DNA from: Segatella copri
GTDB taxonomy: Bacteria > Bacteroidota > Bacteroidia > Bacteroidales > Bacteroidaceae
Direction of reading: 5' to 3'
Length of the DNA: 64,000 nt
NCBI RefSeq assembly: GCF_949820605.1
Contig: NZ_CATKVU010000006.1
Location: forward strand, 2,801,001 to 2,865,000
The notes under the pieces: model-generated
What the model was told of the DNA's origin: nothing
What the model saw: the letters and a program-made list of their open reading frames with translations, nothing else
The model's database searches: none
Translations under genes and position numbers: made by a program
Part shown: one piece after another, positions 60,944 through 64,000 of the stretch
Layout of the letters: the number at the start of each line of letters is the position of its first letter
How positions within the stretch are numbered: the stretch's first letter is position 1

Positions 60944-61879
60944 TTATAATTCTTTCTTCTTTTGCTCTCCGAATTCCTTGGAAATATAATTGTAGATGTC
61001 CTTGCAGCATTCGGTGGAGAACTCCTGGGCACTCTTCAGCAGGCTATCCCATTGCGCCTCAGATAAGCCGCGGTCGATGTCCTCGCGGGTGATTCCATCC
61101 TTGATCAGTCCGAAAACGAAACCGGCATTGAAATTATCGCCAGCTCCGATAGTGCTCACCGGTTTCATCTTCTCCGAAGGATAACTCTTGGCAAAGCCGT
61201 TCTCGGCACGAACCTCTACAGGCTCAGCACCCTGGGTGCAGATAAACTTCTTGCAGTAGAAACTGATTTCGGCATTATAAACCTTATCCGCCTCCGGTTT
61301 CTTGTAGAGGATCCCGAAGTCCTCGTGGCTTCCGCGTACGAAATCAGCCATCTCCAGGTTCTCTATCAGATTAGGCGTAATCTTCATGATTTCATTCTGA
61401 TGAGAAGCACGGAAGTTGATGTCGTAATAAAGAATAGCGCCGTGCTCCTTCGCATACTCCAGGAAGCCGGCAACCTGAGGACGGACCACAGGATTCAGAG
61501 CGAAGAACGAACCGAAGAGCACGATGTCGCCAGGATTGATTTCCGGTGTGGCAAACTCCAGCTGGTCGTGAGGATGATCCTTGTAGAAGATGTAGTCGGC
61601 ATTGTTGTTCTCGTCGAGGAAAGCCAGCGAGAGCGGTGACTTCGATTCCGGAAAGATGCTCACATTGTCAGCATTCACCCCATTATCTCTCAAAAACTGA
61701 ATCACATACTCTCCTATGCGGTCGTTGCCCGCCTCACTGATAAACGAAGCATTTACACCTGCACGGCCCAACGAGATGACTGCATTGAATGATGAGCCAC
61801 CCGGTACTGCCTCTATCGGCTTGCCGCCCTTGAAGATGATATCAAGCACGGTTTCTCCTATTCCTATTACTTTGCGCAT
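60944..61879 (-). CDS. PfkB-family sugar kinase (fructokinase-like)
   Basis: About 311 aa from ATG 61879 (MRKVIGIGETVLDIIFKGGK). The N-terminal GGSSFNAVISLGRAG and C-terminal STIGAGDNFNAGFVFGL (with the catalytic Asp in GAGD) define PfkB/ribokinase. It phosphorylates a sugar, probably fructose, though the specificity is not certain. The minus-strand -7 box is at 61912-61919. The upstream extension to 62047 crosses the divergent promoter and is rejected. Confidence 0.9.
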   Translation of the reverse strand: MRKVIGIGETVLDIIFKGGKPIEAVPGGSSFNAVISLGRAGVNASFISEAGNDRIGEYVIQFLRDNGVNADNVSIFPESKSPLSLAFLDENNNADYIFYKDHPHDQLEFATPEINPGDIVLFGSFFALNPVVRPQVAGFLEYAKEHGAILYYDINFRASHQNEIMKITPNLIENLEMADFVRGSHEDFGILYKKPEADKVYNAEISFYCKKFICTQGAEPVEVRAENGFAKSYPSEKMKPVSTIGAGDNFNAGFVFGLIKDGITREDIDRGLSEAQWDSLLKSAQEFSTECCKDIYNYISKEFGEQKKKEL

Positions 61880-61911
61880 TGTTTTTTGATGTCTATATTT
61901 GTTTTTGGGAG

Positions 61912-61990
61912 CAAAGATAAGTCTTTTTGGCGATAATGCAAAATAAATGACTATTTTTTTCGGATAAATTACATTTTCAGTGTAACTTTG
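61912..61990. promoter_or_regulatory. Divergent promoters: PfkB kinase and M16 peptidase
   Basis: Minus strand TATCTTTG (61919-61912) serves the kinase and flavodiiron genes. Plus strand TAACTTTG (61983-61990) lies 9 bases before the M16 peptidase ATG (62000), which implies a very short leader. Confidence 0.65.
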
Positions 61991-61999
61991 CACCTTGAA

Positions 62000-63298
62000 A
62001 TGAAATACAATACTTATATACTCGATAATGGCCTCCGCATCATCCACCTGCCTTCAGACAGCAAGGTGGTGTATTGCGGTTACCAGATTAACGCCGGCAC
62101 CCGAAACGAGGAGCCGGGCGAAGAAGGACTTGCCCACTTCTGCGAGCACGTTACTTTCAAGGGCACAGAGCGCCGCAAGGCGTGGCACATTCTCAACTGT
62201 CTGGAGAGCGTGGGAGGCGATCTGAACGCCTACACCAACAAGGAGGGCACGGTTTATTACTCCGCCATCCTCAAGGAGCACATCGCAAGAGCCGTAGATC
62301 TGCTCACCGACATCGTTTTCCATTCGGTTTATCCGCAAGCGGAAATCGACAAGGAGGTAGAGGTAATCTGCGATGAGATAGAGAGTTACAACGATTCTCC
62401 TGCCGAACTGATTTATGATGAATTCGAAAATATCATCTTCAAGGGTTCGCCGCTGGGCCACAATATTCTGGGCACAGCCGAGCAGGTTCGCTCGTTCAAG
62501 ACAGAAGATGCGCTGCGCTTTACAAGAAAGCTTTACCGGCCGGATAATGCGATATTCTTCGCTTACGGAGACATTGACTTCAATAAGCTGGTAAGACTCT
62601 TGAAGAAGAGCTTTTTAAGTGAAGAACGAAGGGTGAAGAGTGAAGAAACAACGTTCGGCGACCGAAGGGAAAGCCAATTCAATAGTCCAGAGGCGCAAGC
62701 TCAATTCAACATTCAACACTCAACATTCAACACTCAACACTCCTTCGAGGGGCAGACGATTGTGATGCAGAAGAATACGCATCAGGCTCATGTGATGATT
62801 GGAACCCTCGCCTACGATGTGAATGACAGCCGCAGAATGCCGCTCTATCTGCTCAACAATATGCTGGGCGGACCGGGAATGAACGCCAAGCTGAACCTAG
62901 CCTTGCGCGAGCACAACGGACTGGTTTACACCGTAGAGAGCACAATGGTGGCTTATGGCGATACGGGCATTTGGAGCATTTATTTCGGCTGCGATGAGCA
63001 CGACGTGAAGCGCTGCCTCCGCCTGGTTCGCAAGGAACTGGATAAGTTCATGCAGAAACCGCTGAGCGAGGCGCAGCTCAAGGCCGCCAAGAAGCAGATA
63101 AAGGGACAGGTAGGCGTGGCTTGCGACAACCGCGAGAACTTTGCCCTCGACTTCGGCAAGAGCTTCCTTCACTATGGCTGGGAGAAGAATGTAGACCGTC
63201 TCTACGAGCAGGTGGATGAGATTACTGCCGAACAGATACAGGCTGTAGCTCAGGAGTTGTTTGATAAAGACAGGCTCACCACGCTGATTTTCAGATAA
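62000..63298 (+). CDS. M16-family metallopeptidase with inserted repeat tract
   Basis: About 432 aa from ATG 62000 (MKYNTYILDNGLRIIHLPSD). The inverted zinc motif HFCEH (HxxEH) and downstream EVICDEIESYND supply the ligands. The second domain is shorter and carries no zinc site, as in PqqL/MPP-like proteins. Residues about 214-255 (beginning SEERRVKSEETTF, rich in Gln, Ser, Phe and Asn) are encoded by tandem short repeats normally seen in intergenic DNA. They sit in a linker between the two domains. It is probably still active. Confidence 0.85.
   Translation: MKYNTYILDNGLRIIHLPSDSKVVYCGYQINAGTRNEEPGEEGLAHFCEHVTFKGTERRKAWHILNCLESVGGDLNAYTNKEGTVYYSAILKEHIARAVDLLTDIVFHSVYPQAEIDKEVEVICDEIESYNDSPAELIYDEFENIIFKGSPLGHNILGTAEQVRSFKTEDALRFTRKLYRPDNAIFFAYGDIDFNKLVRLLKKSFLSEERRVKSEETTFGDRRESQFNSPEAQAQFNIQHSTFNTQHSFEGQTIVMQKNTHQAHVMIGTLAYDVNDSRRMPLYLLNNMLGGPGMNAKLNLALREHNGLVYTVESTMVAYGDTGIWSIYFGCDEHDVKRCLRLVRKELDKFMQKPLSEAQLKAAKKQIKGQVGVACDNRENFALDFGKSFLHYGWEKNVDRLYEQVDEITAEQIQAVAQELFDKDRLTTLIFR
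62629..62744 (+). repeat. Low-complexity intergenic-type repeat inside M16 coding region
   Basis: Purine-rich GTGAAGAACGAAGG / GTGAAGAGTGAAGA units (from 62629), then ATTCAACACTCAAC / ATTCAACATTCAAC units (62703-62744). The second type also occurs near 36506-36540, in front of the flippase gene. Confidence 0.75.
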
Positions 63299-63340
63299 TG
63301 TTGATTTTCAGACAAATAGCTCAAGTAATAAGAAAATAAA

Positions 63341-63392
63341 GAAGGCAACAACTTGGGTCGTCATGCGACTTCCCTCGTTGTTGCCTTCGTAA
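63341..63392 (+). terminator. Terminator after M16 peptidase gene
   Basis: 12-bp stem GAAGGCAACAAC / GTTGTTGCCTTC with a loop of about 25 bases, followed by GTAATTTAATG. Confidence 0.7.
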
Positions 63393-63702
63393 TTTAATGA
63401 ATTAAAACTGCTTTTTTCTTAAAACAACTAACAATTAACCTAAAAACTTAAACCTAAAAACCTAAAATGAAAATCTATAAAACCTAAAACGAATTCTTAA
63501 CAATCTATATATGAAATCCCCAATCAGAATTTATCACGAAAACTCTCAGGGGACAGTATGAATTTCAAATGAAAAGGAGTTTTTACTCTCCTCTCTGATT
63601 TCGGAAGCCCCTTTGGCTCCCTACTGTTACTCAGCTGTGCATTGCTGCCAGCCATTTTTTAATCTCGGCTCTTTTGGAGCCCTTCGCATGGCTAATCTCC
63701 GA
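63393..63702. other. Non-coding stretch with hairpins
   Basis: Bases 63420-63500 are an A/C-rich tract of ACCTAAAA repeats. Further on are small stems such as GGGGACAGTA / TACTGTTA-like and GGCTC / GAGCC (63667-63680). No convincing ORF is seen. The hairpins lie downstream of the small peptide gene at 63703 and may end its transcript. Confidence 0.5.
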
Positions 63703-63783
63703 TTAAGCCAACTTGTTGTTAATAGCACCAACTTCAGCTACACATACAACAACTACTGCGAAAATCATTCCTAATACTAACAT
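63703..63783 (-). CDS. 26-aa hydrophobic peptide
   Basis: On the minus strand an ATG at 63783 opens MLVLGMIFAVVVVCVAEVGA and ends INNKLA: one membrane-spanning helix with a short polar tail. A purine-rich AGGAAAAGATT stretch sits just before the ATG and looks like a ribosome site. It is similar in size and pattern to the peptide at 63910-63996, so the two are probably paralogues. Function unknown: small membrane protein, toxin-like or regulatory peptide. Confidence 0.5.
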   Translation of the reverse strand: MLVLGMIFAVVVVCVAEVGAINNKLA

Positions 63784-63909
63784 AATCTTTTCCTTTCTTA
63801 AATTTGTTATCTTAAATATACAATCTTGTAGTTTTACCTAACAAAATCTTAACTCTCTTTATTTCTTACCTCCCGGAGGAGGATTTCTATGCTCTCTTAG
63901 CTTCGTAGC

Positions 63910-63996
63910 TTATTTGCCGCAGTTCATTCCGAGGTTCATACCTACGCAAGCAACTACTGCGAATGCTACTACAGCTACTGTCATTATCCCGAACAT
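63910..63996 (-). CDS. 28-aa hydrophobic peptide, paralogue
   Basis: On the minus strand an ATG at 63996 opens MFGIMTVAVVAFAVVACVGM and ends NLGMNCGK: one membrane-spanning helix with a short polar tail. It begins at the window edge, so its promoter and any further copies lie beyond. The region between it and the second peptide contains a CCTCC / GGAGG hairpin (63871-63885). Confidence 0.5.
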   Translation of the reverse strand: MFGIMTVAVVAFAVVACVGMNLGMNCGK

Positions 63997-64000
63997 TACC

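Overview
The window looks like a chromosomal segment of a gut or oral Bacteroidota of the Prevotella/Segatella type. The grounds are many Bacteroidota-type promoters (-7 box TAnnTTTG, often with an upstream TTG) and protein families typical of that phylum: DUF3871, DUF4595-like lipoproteins, S46 dipeptidyl-peptidase, PafA-type phosphatase, DUF3843 and LpxF-like PAP2. The species (S. copri-like) is an inference.

Layout. Bases 1-23.5 kb are an AT-rich accessory region full of mobile DNA. It holds two nested IS66 copies (1-3093), an IS982 with an intact 7-bp target duplication, IS21 and other transposase relics, an IS256 that splits a secreted TonB-C-domain gene, and a 5.3-kb IS66 whose tnpB is split by two tandem IS110-family recombinases. 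Between these lie a DUF3871 gene, a lipoprotein gene with a long structured leader, a tRNA-Met-like gene carrying an extra hairpin, and a four-gene minus-strand cassette at 11.8-15.5 kb: sce7726, sce7725, a RES-domain protein and a DUF2971 protein. That cassette is the best candidate here for an undescribed, probably defensive, system.

Bases 23.5-64 kb are mainly core genes: a Zn/Cd P-type ATPase, a PafA phosphatase, the N-degron set (aat, clpA, clpS) with a flavin reductase, a TonB-dependent receptor, a CDF metal exporter, an SpmAB-like protein, a flippase, a DPP7-type peptidase, a GH2 glycosidase, a DEAD-box helicase, a DUF3843 protein, a PAP2 phosphatase, an esterase, a LOG hydrolase, a flavodiiron protein with a PfkB kinase, and an M16 peptidase. 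Small accessory islands interrupt them: three AAA ATPases, a Fic protein with an 11-bp repeat tract, and a frameshifted kinase-like gene.

Recurring non-coding structure is the other theme. A leader RNA of about 300 nt occurs twice, each time ahead of an exported-protein gene (5.5 and 42 kb). A different long-hairpin leader precedes PAP2. A palindromic element of about 60 bp occurs five times at gene ends between 45.9 and 59.7 kb. Tandem arrays with 22-, 32- and 33-bp periods sit at 22.7, 35.0, 38.2 and 38.6 kb. Two very small hydrophobic peptides lie at the right edge.
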